NCBI RefSeq assembly: GCF_028463845.1
Contig: NZ_CP116805.1
Coordinates: forward strand, 1,550,001 to 1,614,000
From: Gimibacter soli
GTDB lineage: Bacteria; Pseudomonadota; Alphaproteobacteria; Sphingomonadales; Kordiimonadaceae
Direction of reading: 5' to 3'
Length of the DNA stretch: 64,000 nt
Within the stretch, counting starts at the first letter, position 1. Every line of letters begins with the position of its first letter. A program made the translations under genes and the position numbers. The notes under the pieces were generated by a model. It was not told the DNA's origin. It worked only from the letters and a program-made list of their open reading frames with translations, and ran no database searches. This document shows, in pieces, positions 9,151 to 17,158 of this stretch.

Positions 9151-10701
9151 ATGAAGATACGTGCACAGATCGGCATGGTCCTCAATCTGGACAAATGCAT
9201 CGGATGTCATACCTGCTCCGTGACCTGCAAGAATGTCTGGACCAGCCGCGCCGGCGTTGAATACGCCTGGTTCAACAATGTGGAGACGAAACCCGGTGTC
9301 GGCTATCCCCGCCACTGGGAAGATCAGTCGCGCTGGAACGGCGGCTGGGTTCGCAAGGACAATGGCAAGCTGCAGCCCAAGATGGGTGGCAAGTTCCGCC
9401 TGTTGGCCAAGATTTTCGCGAACCCTGACCTGCCTGAAATCGACGACTATTACGAGCCCTTCACCTTCGATTATGGCCATCTGCAAACCTCGGGCGAGGC
9501 CAAGGATGTGCCGACGGCGCGGGCCCATTCAGTGCTGACCGGCCAGAAGATGGAAAAGCCGGAGTGGGGTCCCAACTGGGAGGAAATCCTTGGGGGCGAG
9601 TTCGAGAAAAGGTCCGCCGACTATAACTTCAAGGACATCGAGAAGGAGATGTACGGCGAGTTCGAGAACACCTTCATGATGTATCTGCCGCGCCTCTGCG
9701 AACATTGCCTCAATCCGGCATGCGTCGCGGCTTGCCCGTCGGGCGCCATCTACAAACGCGAGGAAGACGGCATCGTCCTGATCGACCAGGACAAGTGCCG
9801 GGGCTGGCGGATGTGTGTGTCCGGCTGTCCCTACAAGAAGATCTACTTCAACTGGCAGTCCGGCAAGTCGGAGAAATGCACTTTCTGCTACCCGCGCATC
9901 GAGAACGGCGATCCGACCGTCTGTTCCGAAACCTGCGTAGGGCGTATCCGCTATCTCGGTGTGATGCTGTATGACGCCGACCGCATTCAGGAAGCGGCGA
10001 GCGTGGCGGACGAGCAAGCGCTTTACGAAGCGCAGTGCGATATCTTCCTTGATCCGCATGATCCGGCGGTCATCGCCCAGGCCAAGGTCGACGGCGTGCC
10101 GGATAGCTGGATGGAAGCCGCCCGCAATTCGCCAGTTTACAAGATGGCGATGGAATGGAAGATCGCCTTCCCGCTGCACCCGGAATATCGCACCCTGCCG
10201 ATGGTCTGGTATGTGCCGCCTCTGTCTCCGATCCAGAGCCGCTATGAAGATGGCAAGATCGCGGGTGATGGCGTCATTCCCGATGTGTCGCAGCTCCGGA
10301 TTCCGGTGAAATATCTCGCCAACATGCTGACCGGCGGCAAGGAGCAGCCGGTGGCCCATGCGCTGGAGCGCATGCTGGCCATGCGCGCCTTCATGCGCAC
10401 CAAGCATGTGGAGGGGGTCATTGATACCGGCATCCTTGATCACGTCGGGCTCGATACCGAAACGGTCGAGGACATGTACCGGATCATGGCGCTTGCCGCC
10501 TATGAGGACCGTTATGTGATCCCGACCAATCACCGCGAATATTCGGGCGATACACCGTTCGAGAACGAAATCGCCTTTGCCTCGCGGTCGGGCTGCGGCT
10601 TCAGCTTCGGTGACGGCTGCCACGGCGGTCGTCCGAAGAAGAGCCTGTTCGGCACGCCGACCCACGAAAACACCATGTCCGGCAACATCAGGAGGGGATG
10701 A
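9151..10701 (+). CDS. narH: Respiratory nitrate reductase beta subunit NarH
   Basis: Electron-transfer subunit between NarI haems and NarG, carrying one 3Fe-4S and three 4Fe-4S clusters. 516 residues, close to the usual 510. Cysteine groups are visible as CIGCHTCSVTC near the N-terminus, CEHCLNPACVAACP, CRGWRMCVSGCP (the W replaces a ligand and gives the 3Fe-4S cluster) and CTFCYPRIENGDPTVCSETC. The ATG at 9151 follows AGGAGGGGCAAG; the frame is open upstream into narG, but that part is not NarH-like. The stop overlaps the narJ start region. Part of the narKGHJI transcription unit. Confidence 0.98.
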   Translation: MKIRAQIGMVLNLDKCIGCHTCSVTCKNVWTSRAGVEYAWFNNVETKPGVGYPRHWEDQSRWNGGWVRKDNGKLQPKMGGKFRLLAKIFANPDLPEIDDYYEPFTFDYGHLQTSGEAKDVPTARAHSVLTGQKMEKPEWGPNWEEILGGEFEKRSADYNFKDIEKEMYGEFENTFMMYLPRLCEHCLNPACVAACPSGAIYKREEDGIVLIDQDKCRGWRMCVSGCPYKKIYFNWQSGKSEKCTFCYPRIENGDPTVCSETCVGRIRYLGVMLYDADRIQEAASVADEQALYEAQCDIFLDPHDPAVIAQAKVDGVPDSWMEAARNSPVYKMAMEWKIAFPLHPEYRTLPMVWYVPPLSPIQSRYEDGKIAGDGVIPDVSQLRIPVKYLANMLTGGKEQPVAHALERMLAMRAFMRTKHVEGVIDTGILDHVGLDTETVEDMYRIMALAAYEDRYVIPTNHREYSGDTPFENEIAFASRSGCGFSFGDGCHGGRPKKSLFGTPTHENTMSGNIRRG

Positions 10702-11405
10702 TGAAAACCTATAAAACCCTGTCGCTTCTGCTTGGCTATCCGAAAGCGGACTGGCTGTCGCATCACCGCGAACTGAAAGAGGCGCTGATCGAAGAACGTC
10801 TGCTGCCGCCCAAGCAGCTTGGCAATGTGGTTGCTCTTCTGGACAGTTTCACCGTCAGCGATCTCCTGACGCTGCAGGAAAGGTATGTGGCGCTGTTTGA
10901 TCGCGGGCGTGGCCTCAGCCTGCATCTGTTCGAGCATGTGCACGGTGAATCCCGTGATCGCGGGCAGGCCATGGTCGATCTGATGAATCTCTATAAATCG
11001 AAAGGTTTCGAGATCACGGCGGCCGAACTGCCCGATTATCTGCCACTGTTCCTTGAGTTTCTGTCGGCATGTGATCCGGCCGAAGCCCGCGAAACGCTTG
11101 GCGAGGCCGTTCATATCGTGGCGGCGCTGGCGGCCAAGCTGAAGGACCGGGAATCGCCTTATTCGGCGGTTTTTGATGCCGTCATCGCGCTTGCCAATGC
11201 GAAGGTGGACGCCGATTTCGTCAGTCACGCGCTTGAGGAAGATCGTCGGCGCGACGAAAGCCTTGAAGCGCTCGACCGCGAATGGGCCGAAGCACCGGCA
11301 TTTGATGGCGCAGGCGAGGCTGCCTGTTCCATCTGCCCCACCGTGCAACCACCACGCGCCATAACGCCCACGGCATCCAAACCCGCACAGGAGGTAGCAA
11401 GATGA
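10701..11405 (+). CDS. narJ: Nitrate reductase assembly chaperone NarJ
   Basis: Dedicated cytoplasmic chaperone that binds the NarG N-terminus and helps Moco and FeS insertion before membrane docking; not part of the final enzyme. 234 residues, helical, starting MKTYKTLSLLLGYP, which is typical of NarJ/TorD-like proteins, with the family's ELPDYLPLFLEFL segment near residue 110. Two consecutive ATG codons (10698 and 10701) are possible. The second is better spaced from AGGAGGGG. The C-terminus has a short tail with two cysteines and several prolines. It overlaps the narI start by ATGA, indicating coupling. Confidence 0.95.
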   Translation: MKTYKTLSLLLGYPKADWLSHHRELKEALIEERLLPPKQLGNVVALLDSFTVSDLLTLQERYVALFDRGRGLSLHLFEHVHGESRDRGQAMVDLMNLYKSKGFEITAAELPDYLPLFLEFLSACDPAEARETLGEAVHIVAALAAKLKDRESPYSAVFDAVIALANAKVDADFVSHALEEDRRRDESLEALDREWAEAPAFDGAGEAACSICPTVQPPRAITPTASKPAQEVAR

Positions 11406-12085
11406 GCCATTATCTCAATGAATTCCTGTTCGGCATCTATCCCTATATCGCGCTTGTCGTGATGTTCGGGGGCAGCATCCTCAGGTACGACCAGAACCAG
11501 TATAGCTGGAAGGCGGATTCCAGCCAGCTGATCGCCAGCCGGGGCCTGCGGGTCGGCAGCAACCTGTTCCATGTCGGGATCATCCTGCTTTTCTTCGGGC
11601 ACCTCGTGGGGCTGCTGACGCCGGAATGGCTGTATGAAATGGCCATCACCCCGGCGGCCAAACAGATGCTGGCGATGGTGGCGGGCGGTGTCTTCGGCAC
11701 GCTCTGTTTCATCGGTATGACCATCCTGCTGCACCGGCGGCTGACCAACCCGCGCGTGCGCGCAACCAGCAAGCCCGCCGATCTCCTGATCCTCGTGATC
11801 CTTTATGTGCAGCTGATCCTTGGCCTTGCCACCATTCCCTTCTCCGCCCAGCACCTGGACGGCAGCTCGATGGTCGCGCTCGCCGAGTGGGCGCAGCATA
11901 TCGTGACCTTCCGGGGAGGCGCTGCCGACTATGTTGCGGGGCAGGGGATTGTCTTCAAGCTGCATATCGTGCTGGGGCTGACCATCTTCCTGATCTTCCC
12001 CTTCACCCGGCTTGTCCATGTGTTCAGTGCACCGTTCAAATATCTGTTCCGTTCCGGCTACCAGATCGTTCGCAAGAGGGGATGA
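11402..12085 (+). CDS. narI: Respiratory nitrate reductase gamma subunit NarI
   Basis: Membrane diheme b subunit that oxidises quinol at the periplasmic side and passes electrons to NarH. 227 residues with five predicted membrane helices. The four haem-ligand histidines are in place: H57 and H67 in helix two (NLFHVGIILLFFGH) and H188 and H206 in the last helix (FKLHIVLGL to TRLVHVF). The start overlaps the narJ stop, and its own stop overlaps the start of the next gene. Length and composition are normal. Confidence 0.97.
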   Translation: MSHYLNEFLFGIYPYIALVVMFGGSILRYDQNQYSWKADSSQLIASRGLRVGSNLFHVGIILLFFGHLVGLLTPEWLYEMAITPAAKQMLAMVAGGVFGTLCFIGMTILLHRRLTNPRVRATSKPADLLILVILYVQLILGLATIPFSAQHLDGSSMVALAEWAQHIVTFRGGAADYVAGQGIVFKLHIVLGLTIFLIFPFTRLVHVFSAPFKYLFRSGYQIVRKRG

Positions 12086-12525
12086 AAATGCCGATTTTCG
12101 TAGGTGATGTCGAAATCACGGATAACGCTGTTTTCAACGAAATGCAGTATCACCCCGCGCCGTCGATGGAGGCGGCGCGGAATGCGGCAGCGCAGGCGCT
12201 GGTGGTGCGTGAACTGTTGCGGCAGGAAGCACGCCGGCAGAAGCGCAAGATCGGGGACGAGGACGCCCGGCTGATGGGGCTGATCGAGGAGGCCGTCTGC
12301 GTGCCGGCGGCGACAACCGAAATCTGCCGCCATTATTACGAGCAGAACGAAGCCCGTTTCCGCGCATCGAACATGCCGGATCAGGTCGTGCCGTTCGACG
12401 CGGTGGAGGACAAGATACGAGACTATCTGCAGACCCGCAGCATGCGGGAAGGCATCCGGTCCTATGTCCTTTCGCTTGCTGAACAGACACGGATCGCCGG
12501 GTTCGACATATCGGCGGCGCTTTGA
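12082..12525 (+). CDS. Nar-associated parvulin-like chaperone lacking the PPIase domain
   Basis: 147 residues, translationally coupled to narI (ATGA). In many nar operons (for example Pseudomonas narK1K2GHJI) this position holds a PpiC/NifM-type peptidyl-prolyl isomerase of about 250 or more residues. Here the N-terminal helical part (residues about 10-95, HPAPSMEAARNAAAQALVVR and CRHYYEQNEARFRA) runs directly into the C-terminal helices of such proteins (PFDAVEDKIRDYLQTRSMR). The roughly 90-residue parvulin fold that normally lies between is absent. What remains resembles a SurA/NifM-like helical chaperone core. Role inferred: assembly help for NarGHI or its periplasmic parts. No signal peptide is seen. 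There is no frameshift; the gap is a clean in-frame loss. Confidence 0.75.
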   Translation: MKMPIFVGDVEITDNAVFNEMQYHPAPSMEAARNAAAQALVVRELLRQEARRQKRKIGDEDARLMGLIEEAVCVPAATTEICRHYYEQNEARFRASNMPDQVVPFDAVEDKIRDYLQTRSMREGIRSYVLSLAEQTRIAGFDISAAL

Positions 12526-12538
12526 GCCGGAGGCAGCG

Positions 12539-13198
12539 ATGGACGCTTACGATCTGCTGATCGATGGTTACCGGGCGTTCCGCAAAAGATATCTCGGTGA
12601 CGCTGCCGAAGACTGGCGTCACTGGGCGGGCAAGCCGCAGGCACCCCGGATCATGGTCATCGGGTGCAGCGACAGCCGGGTCAATCCTGCGATCCTGACC
12701 CATGCCGGGCTCGGCGACCTGTTCGTGGTCAATAATATCGCCAATATCGTGCCAGCCTTCGCCGAGGGGCGGCACACGCACCGATCGGTCGGCGCGGCGC
12801 TCCAGTATGCTGTCACGGTCCTCAAGGTGGAACATGTCATCGTGATGGGGCACAGTTCCTGTGGCGGTGTGCGCGCTCTGATGTCGGGGATCGGCGACAT
12901 CGACGAGGCTACACAGGACGATTATGTCGCTGGCTGGATCCGCGAACTGGAACCAGCCCGTGCAGCCGTTCTTGCCGACATGCCCGACGTGCCATTTGAG
13001 GAACAATGTCAGGTCTGCGAACTGGAAGGGGTGCTGGTGTCAATCGGCAATCTGCTGACCTATCCTTTCGTGCGCGCGGCCTTCGATGAGGGCAGGCTTT
13101 CCCTTCATGCCTGGTACTTCATGATCGAAAGCGGCGACATGCTCTCCTACGATTATGAGAAGGGCGAATACTGCCGCCTGATACGACCATTGGGCTGA
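12539..13198 (+). CDS. Beta-class carbonic anhydrase
   Basis: Zinc enzyme interconverting CO2 and bicarbonate in the cytoplasm. 219 residues. The zinc and gating residues are visible: C43, D45 and R47 in CSDSR, then H105 and C108 in GHSSCGG, the complete beta-class set. The ATG at 12539 follows a GGAGGCAGCG ribosome site 13 bases after the preceding stop, so it is very likely cotranscribed with the nar genes. That context is unusual and suggests a link between nitrate respiration and CO2/bicarbonate or pH balance. An upstream extension to 12464 is open but overlaps the previous gene and lacks family similarity. Confidence 0.95.
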   Translation: MDAYDLLIDGYRAFRKRYLGDAAEDWRHWAGKPQAPRIMVIGCSDSRVNPAILTHAGLGDLFVVNNIANIVPAFAEGRHTHRSVGAALQYAVTVLKVEHVIVMGHSSCGGVRALMSGIGDIDEATQDDYVAGWIRELEPARAAVLADMPDVPFEEQCQVCELEGVLVSIGNLLTYPFVRAAFDEGRLSLHAWYFMIESGDMLSYDYEKGEYCRLIRPLG

Positions 13199-13246
13199 AG
13201 TGCCGGGTGCGACATTCCGTCGCATTCTTTCAATAAAACCAGTCGC

Positions 13247-13260
13247 TTGACCCAGATCAG
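13247..13260. promoter_or_regulatory. Fnr/Dnr-type near-palindrome upstream of the porin gene
   Basis: TTGACCCAGATCAG, matching TTGA-N6-TCAA at 7 of 8 half-site bases, centred 62 bases before the ATG at 13316. Spacing to the gene is almost the same as at narK. It implies that the porin has its own anaerobic or nitrate-controlled promoter within the cluster. Confidence 0.65.
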
Positions 13261-13315
13261 GTGAGACGATCCCCGACCCGGCGAGACTGCGTTATCTGCT
13301 CTGAGGAGACAAGAA

Positions 13316-14551
13316 ATGCAGCTCGCAAACTTCCCCCTGTCGTTCATCGCACTGGCGCTTGCCGCTGCGGGCACAGCCCATGCCGATGACGCCCAAAGCT
13401 TGACCGAGGCGCTCACCAAAGGCGACCCGAACCTCGGTTTCCGCTACCGGCTCGAACTGGTTGATCAGGACGGTCTTGCCGAGGATGCGACAGCCTCGAC
13501 GCTGCGGACGCGGCTCGGGTACCGGACGGGTACCTTCAAGGGTTTCTCGGCCTATCTCGAATTTGAGGATGTCACGGTGGTCGGCGAGACGACCTATAAC
13601 GACACGATCAATGGCAAGACACGCTATCCCGTTGTCGCCGATCCGGACGGGACGGAACTCAATCAGGCGTATCTCACTTATACGAACGGGTCGGGCCTGA
13701 CCTTGCAGGCCGGGCGGCAGGGAATAAATCTCGGTACCCAGCGGTTCGTCGGCACCGTCGGCTGGCGTCAGAACGACCAGACCTTCGATGCGGTCACCGG
13801 CATTTTTCAGAACGGTAACCTGACGGCTGTCGCCGCCCATGTCTGGAACGTTAACCGGGTATTTTCCGACAGGCATCCGCTCGGCAGCCTCGAAACGGCG
13901 ACCGAAGTGCTGCAGCTCAGCTACAAGGCGTCGCCCGCGCTTGAACTGACGGCTTTCGGCCTGCTGATCGACCTCGATACCGATACGCCGGCTGTGAATG
14001 CGGCGCTGTCCAGCCAGACATATGGCCTGCGGGCTGCCGGTGCCGCGGAGTTCGCTGCGGGCACTCAGTTTACCTACAGTGCCGACTATGCCCGGCAATA
14101 TGACTATGGTGATGCCATTGTGGATTACAGCACTGACTATTACGCCATCGAAGGCGCGCTGACAGTGTCCGGCATCACGGCTACAGCGGGCTATGAGGTC
14201 CTGGCAGCAGCAGACGGCATGGCATTCCAGACACCGCTTGCCACCCTTCACAAATTCAACGGCTGGGCAGACAGATTCCTGACCACGCCGGTGGGCGGCC
14301 TCACCGACTTCTATGCAGGTGCCGCAACAAAGATCGATACCGGTGCCTTGGCGGGGCTTGCGCTGCAGGTCACATGGCACACCTTCGCCGCCGAGGATGG
14401 CGGCGCGGATTATGGCGACGAGATCGACTGGCAGATATCCAAAAAGCTTGGCAAGTCACTGAGCCTGGCGCTCAAGGGCGTACACTATCGGACGGGTGGT
14501 TTTGCAACCGATACTGACAAGGTCTGGCTTACACTCGGGGCCGAATTTTAG
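13316..14551 (+). CDS. Outer-membrane beta-barrel protein (porin-like)
   Basis: 411 residues. A signal peptide (SFIALALAAAGTAHA, cleavage near residue 23) is followed by alternating-hydrophobicity strands with frequent aromatic girdles, ending in the C-terminal aromatic LTLGAEF typical of outer-membrane barrels. The layout resembles the alginate-export / OprD-size barrels, but I cannot fix the family. It sits in the nar cluster behind its own Fnr-type box and ahead of a strong terminator, so a role in passing nitrate, nitrite or another anion through the outer membrane is a reasonable inference, not proven. AGGAGACAAGAA precedes the ATG. Confidence 0.8.
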   Translation: MQLANFPLSFIALALAAAGTAHADDAQSLTEALTKGDPNLGFRYRLELVDQDGLAEDATASTLRTRLGYRTGTFKGFSAYLEFEDVTVVGETTYNDTINGKTRYPVVADPDGTELNQAYLTYTNGSGLTLQAGRQGINLGTQRFVGTVGWRQNDQTFDAVTGIFQNGNLTAVAAHVWNVNRVFSDRHPLGSLETATEVLQLSYKASPALELTAFGLLIDLDTDTPAVNAALSSQTYGLRAAGAAEFAAGTQFTYSADYARQYDYGDAIVDYSTDYYAIEGALTVSGITATAGYEVLAAADGMAFQTPLATLHKFNGWADRFLTTPVGGLTDFYAGAATKIDTGALAGLALQVTWHTFAAEDGGADYGDEIDWQISKKLGKSLSLALKGVHYRTGGFATDTDKVWLTLGAEF

Positions 14552-14572
14552 GACGGATAGGCTCCGGTGTGG

Positions 14573-14609
14573 AAGGAGGCGGGAACCCCTAGCTCCCGCC
14601 TCCTTTTTC
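14573..14609 (+). terminator. Rho-independent terminator after the porin gene
   Basis: 12-bp perfect stem (14573-14584 with 14594-14605), 9-base loop, then a T-run. It ends the plus-strand cluster and also lies just beyond the 3' end of the convergent moeA. Confidence 0.9.
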
Positions 14610-14627
14610 TATTCATTCCCGTCCTTT

Positions 14628-15857
14628 TCAGGCGAAAAGGCTACGGTCGGCCGGGAAGCAGTTTACCATCTCGTCGCCGTTCAGGGTTTCAATCCCCTCC
14701 GGGTGAACAATCCACGCATTCATCAGGGCCATTGAGTGCAGTTTGTAGGACTCTTGCCCGTTGAAGGGCGTGACCATGAGCTTGCCGTTGTCTTCAAAAA
14801 GCCCGGCCTTCAGGAAGACCGTGAAGCCCTTCGTGGCGGACACCGCGTCGGACAGACGGGCCTTCACCGGCTGTTCGGCAGGCAGACCAGCAAGCGCGCG
14901 CAGGAAGGGGATGGCAAACATCCGCAGTCCCATGGCGGTCGAGACAGGATTGCCCGGCAGGCCAAAGAAATGACGACCGTCGGGCAGCTTCGCGAACAGG
15001 ATGGGCTTGCCCGGCTTCACGCGGGCACGGTGCAGAAGGATTTCAGCGCCCATGGCTTCGAGCTCCGCCCGCACAAAATCATAGGTGCCGACCGAAACAG
15101 CCCCGGTCGAGATGATCACATTCACCGGGCTTGCGAGGGCAGCGTCCAGTGCGCGGCGGAAACTCTCGCCGTCATCGCCCACCGTGGTGCGGCCGAGGCA
15201 GTCGCAACCAGCTGCTTTCAACGCGGTTTCGCCGTAGGGGCCTGAACTATTGTATATCTGGCCGGGCAGCAGCTGCCGTCCGGGTTCGTCGACCAGCTCG
15301 CGGCCCGTTGAAATCCACCAGACGCCGGGGCGGGGGCGCACCCGGAACCGTTCATGCCCCGAAGCGGCAAGGAGCGGGATTGCCGAGCTCGTAATCAATG
15401 TGCCGCTGGCCAACAGCAGGTCGCCAACGGCAAAATCACTGCCTTTGAGGCGTATATTGCGTCCGGCGGGATAGGCGGCGCTGATCAGAACTGTCTCGCC
15501 GTCCTGCTGTGTCATTTCGACCGGGATGACACTTACGGCGCCAGGGGGGACGGGCGCACCGGTCATGATCCGGGCGGCTTCACCGGCTGAAAGCGCAACG
15601 TTCGTTCCGGGATCCCCCGCCGCTAATGTGCGCGATACTGTCAGGTGTGCCGGCTTTTCGGCGCTGGCCCCGGCAGTATCGACCGAGCGAATGGCATAAC
15701 CATCCATCGCTGCATTGTCGAAGGAGGGGGAGGCGGTCTTCGCATGCAGGTCACCGGCGAGCACGCAGCCTATGGCTTCGCCGAGCGGCCATTCGGCTGC
15801 TGCAGCCGGCGCTGCGTGATCAAGGACGAGGGCGAGGGCGTCGGAATAGGAAAGCAT
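14628..15857 (-). CDS. moeA: Molybdopterin molybdenumtransferase MoeA
   Basis: Inserts molybdenum into adenylylated molybdopterin in the last part of Moco synthesis. 409 residues, family length. Recognisable motifs are AMDGYA near residue 49, the GAVSVGTYDFV core and GLPGNPVS. The ATG follows GGAGATCCC. Convergent to the porin gene and 10 bases downstream of nnrS, so probably in one unit with nnrS starting at the palindrome at 17089. Provides cofactor for NarG together with MoaA and MobA. Confidence 0.97.
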   Translation of the reverse strand: MLSYSDALALVLDHAAPAAAAEWPLGEAIGCVLAGDLHAKTASPSFDNAAMDGYAIRSVDTAGASAEKPAHLTVSRTLAAGDPGTNVALSAGEAARIMTGAPVPPGAVSVIPVEMTQQDGETVLISAAYPAGRNIRLKGSDFAVGDLLLASGTLITSSAIPLLAASGHERFRVRPRPGVWWISTGRELVDEPGRQLLPGQIYNSSGPYGETALKAAGCDCLGRTTVGDDGESFRRALDAALASPVNVIISTGAVSVGTYDFVRAELEAMGAEILLHRARVKPGKPILFAKLPDGRHFFGLPGNPVSTAMGLRMFAIPFLRALAGLPAEQPVKARLSDAVSATKGFTVFLKAGLFEDNGKLMVTPFNGQESYKLHSMALMNAWIVHPEGIETLNGDEMVNCFPADRSLFA

Positions 15858-15867
15858 GGGATCTCCT

Positions 15868-17031
15868 TCAGGGGCGCGGACGGAAGATCATCGGCGCGAA
15901 ATACACAACAAGGACAAGGAAAGCGAATGACCAGAGGGCAGCGCTGACGCTGAGGCCGGCCGGATACTGATCCGTGAACAGCGGAGCGAGCGTGCGGGCG
16001 ATGGCAGCTGCGAAAAGGGCAAGATAGGCCACATTCATGGGACGGGTCGCGGCGAGGGGGCGCCCCGTATGCCCCAGTGTCGCCCGTGTGGTGACGGCAA
16101 CGACCATCAAGCTCATCGCGCCTGCCGTCAGCGCATGCAAGCCCATGGTGGCGGGGATGATGGACGGAGCGATAGCACCGTACCCTGTCAGCACCAGCCC
16201 CACGGGCATCCAGAGATAGGCGGCATGCAGGATAAAGACGAGTGGTTCGGCGGTCGTTTTCCAGCCGCACCAACGCATCATCCGCAACCCATGCAGAAGG
16301 CCGGAAACGACAACAAGATTGCCCGTCAGTTCGCTTTCAGGAAAGGCGGTCCACCCCGCGAGAGCAAGGATAGTGACGCCGATCACCAGCTTGTCGAACC
16401 CGTTGAAGGCGCGTGGACGCTGCGGTTTGCCAGCTTTGATCAGCCAGTTGGTCGTGAAGCTCGGGATGATACGGCCGCCGATCAGGCTGATTAGCAACAG
16501 CACCATCGAAAGTGCGAGACGCAGGCTATAGTCCGGCGTGCCAGCCAGGAGGTGTTCGGCATGGAACAGGATGTTGGCAGTGGCCAGAAGGCTGACCATC
16601 ACGCAAACCGGCAGGTTGCGCCAGTTCTTTCCGGCCAGGATTTCGCGCCACACAAGCGCTGAAAAGATGACGAGGAAGGCACTGTCGAGCGCCGCCCCCG
16701 AAAGATCGTCCGCATGGGCGGATAGCATGACGCCCCGTCCGGCGAGCCACAGCAGGAAGAGGAGGGCGAGACGCCATCCGGCGACAGGCAACCGGCCCGT
16801 CCAGTTCGGGATAGCAGTCAGCAGAAACCCGGCGATGGCCGCCGACAGGAAACCGAAGATCATCTCATGCGCATGCCAGACAAGCGGGTCCGGTCCGGCG
16901 ATCCCCGCGCCTGTCAGAAACACATGGACCCAGACCGGCACCAGAAGAAAGGCCGCCGCCCAGGCGCTGAAGAAAAATGGCCTGAAGCCATAGGTGAAAA
17001 AGGCAGGGCCTGCCGGCCGACGTCGGGACAT
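15868..17031 (-). CDS. nnrS: NnrS family haem-copper membrane protein
   Basis: 387-residue polytopic inner-membrane protein with about 12 hydrophobic segments. It opens with the family pattern PAFFTYGFRPFFF and contains WHAHEMIFGFLSAAIAGFLL. NnrS proteins are linked to relief of nitric oxide stress and are usually controlled by NO-responsive Crp/Fnr regulators. AAGGAG precedes the ATG. The Fnr-type palindrome at 17089-17102 lies 58 bases upstream and is shared with the divergent decarboxylase gene. No NO reductase is in the window, so this may be the local protection against NO made during nitrate/nitrite reduction. Confidence 0.93.
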   Translation of the reverse strand: MSRRRPAGPAFFTYGFRPFFFSAWAAAFLLVPVWVHVFLTGAGIAGPDPLVWHAHEMIFGFLSAAIAGFLLTAIPNWTGRLPVAGWRLALLFLLWLAGRGVMLSAHADDLSGAALDSAFLVIFSALVWREILAGKNWRNLPVCVMVSLLATANILFHAEHLLAGTPDYSLRLALSMVLLLISLIGGRIIPSFTTNWLIKAGKPQRPRAFNGFDKLVIGVTILALAGWTAFPESELTGNLVVVSGLLHGLRMMRWCGWKTTAEPLVFILHAAYLWMPVGLVLTGYGAIAPSIIPATMGLHALTAGAMSLMVVAVTTRATLGHTGRPLAATRPMNVAYLALFAAAIARTLAPLFTDQYPAGLSVSAALWSFAFLVLVVYFAPMIFRPRP

Positions 17032-17088
17032 AGGTCTTCTCCTTGTTGATCTTGGCCCCTAGGGAACGGCGATTTGGGCGCCACCTCC

Positions 17089-17102
17089 TTGACCCGGATC
17101 AA
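17089..17102. promoter_or_regulatory. Fnr/Dnr-type palindrome between nnrS and the decarboxylase gene
   Basis: TTGACCCGGATCAA, TTGA-N6-TCAA, centred 64 bases from each of two divergent starts (nnrS at 17031 and decarboxylase ATG at 17159). The symmetry suggests one site activating both directions. Confidence 0.75.
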
Positions 17103-17158
17103 ATCGCATGGCGGCGGATGTTTTAAGGTGGAGGACAGAAACCTTACCGGGGCGCGCC

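Noticed and set aside
17108-17158. Longer N-terminus of the PLP decarboxylase
   Set aside because: It would begin 6 bases after the Fnr-type palindrome, upstream of the implied transcription start, and has no ribosome site.
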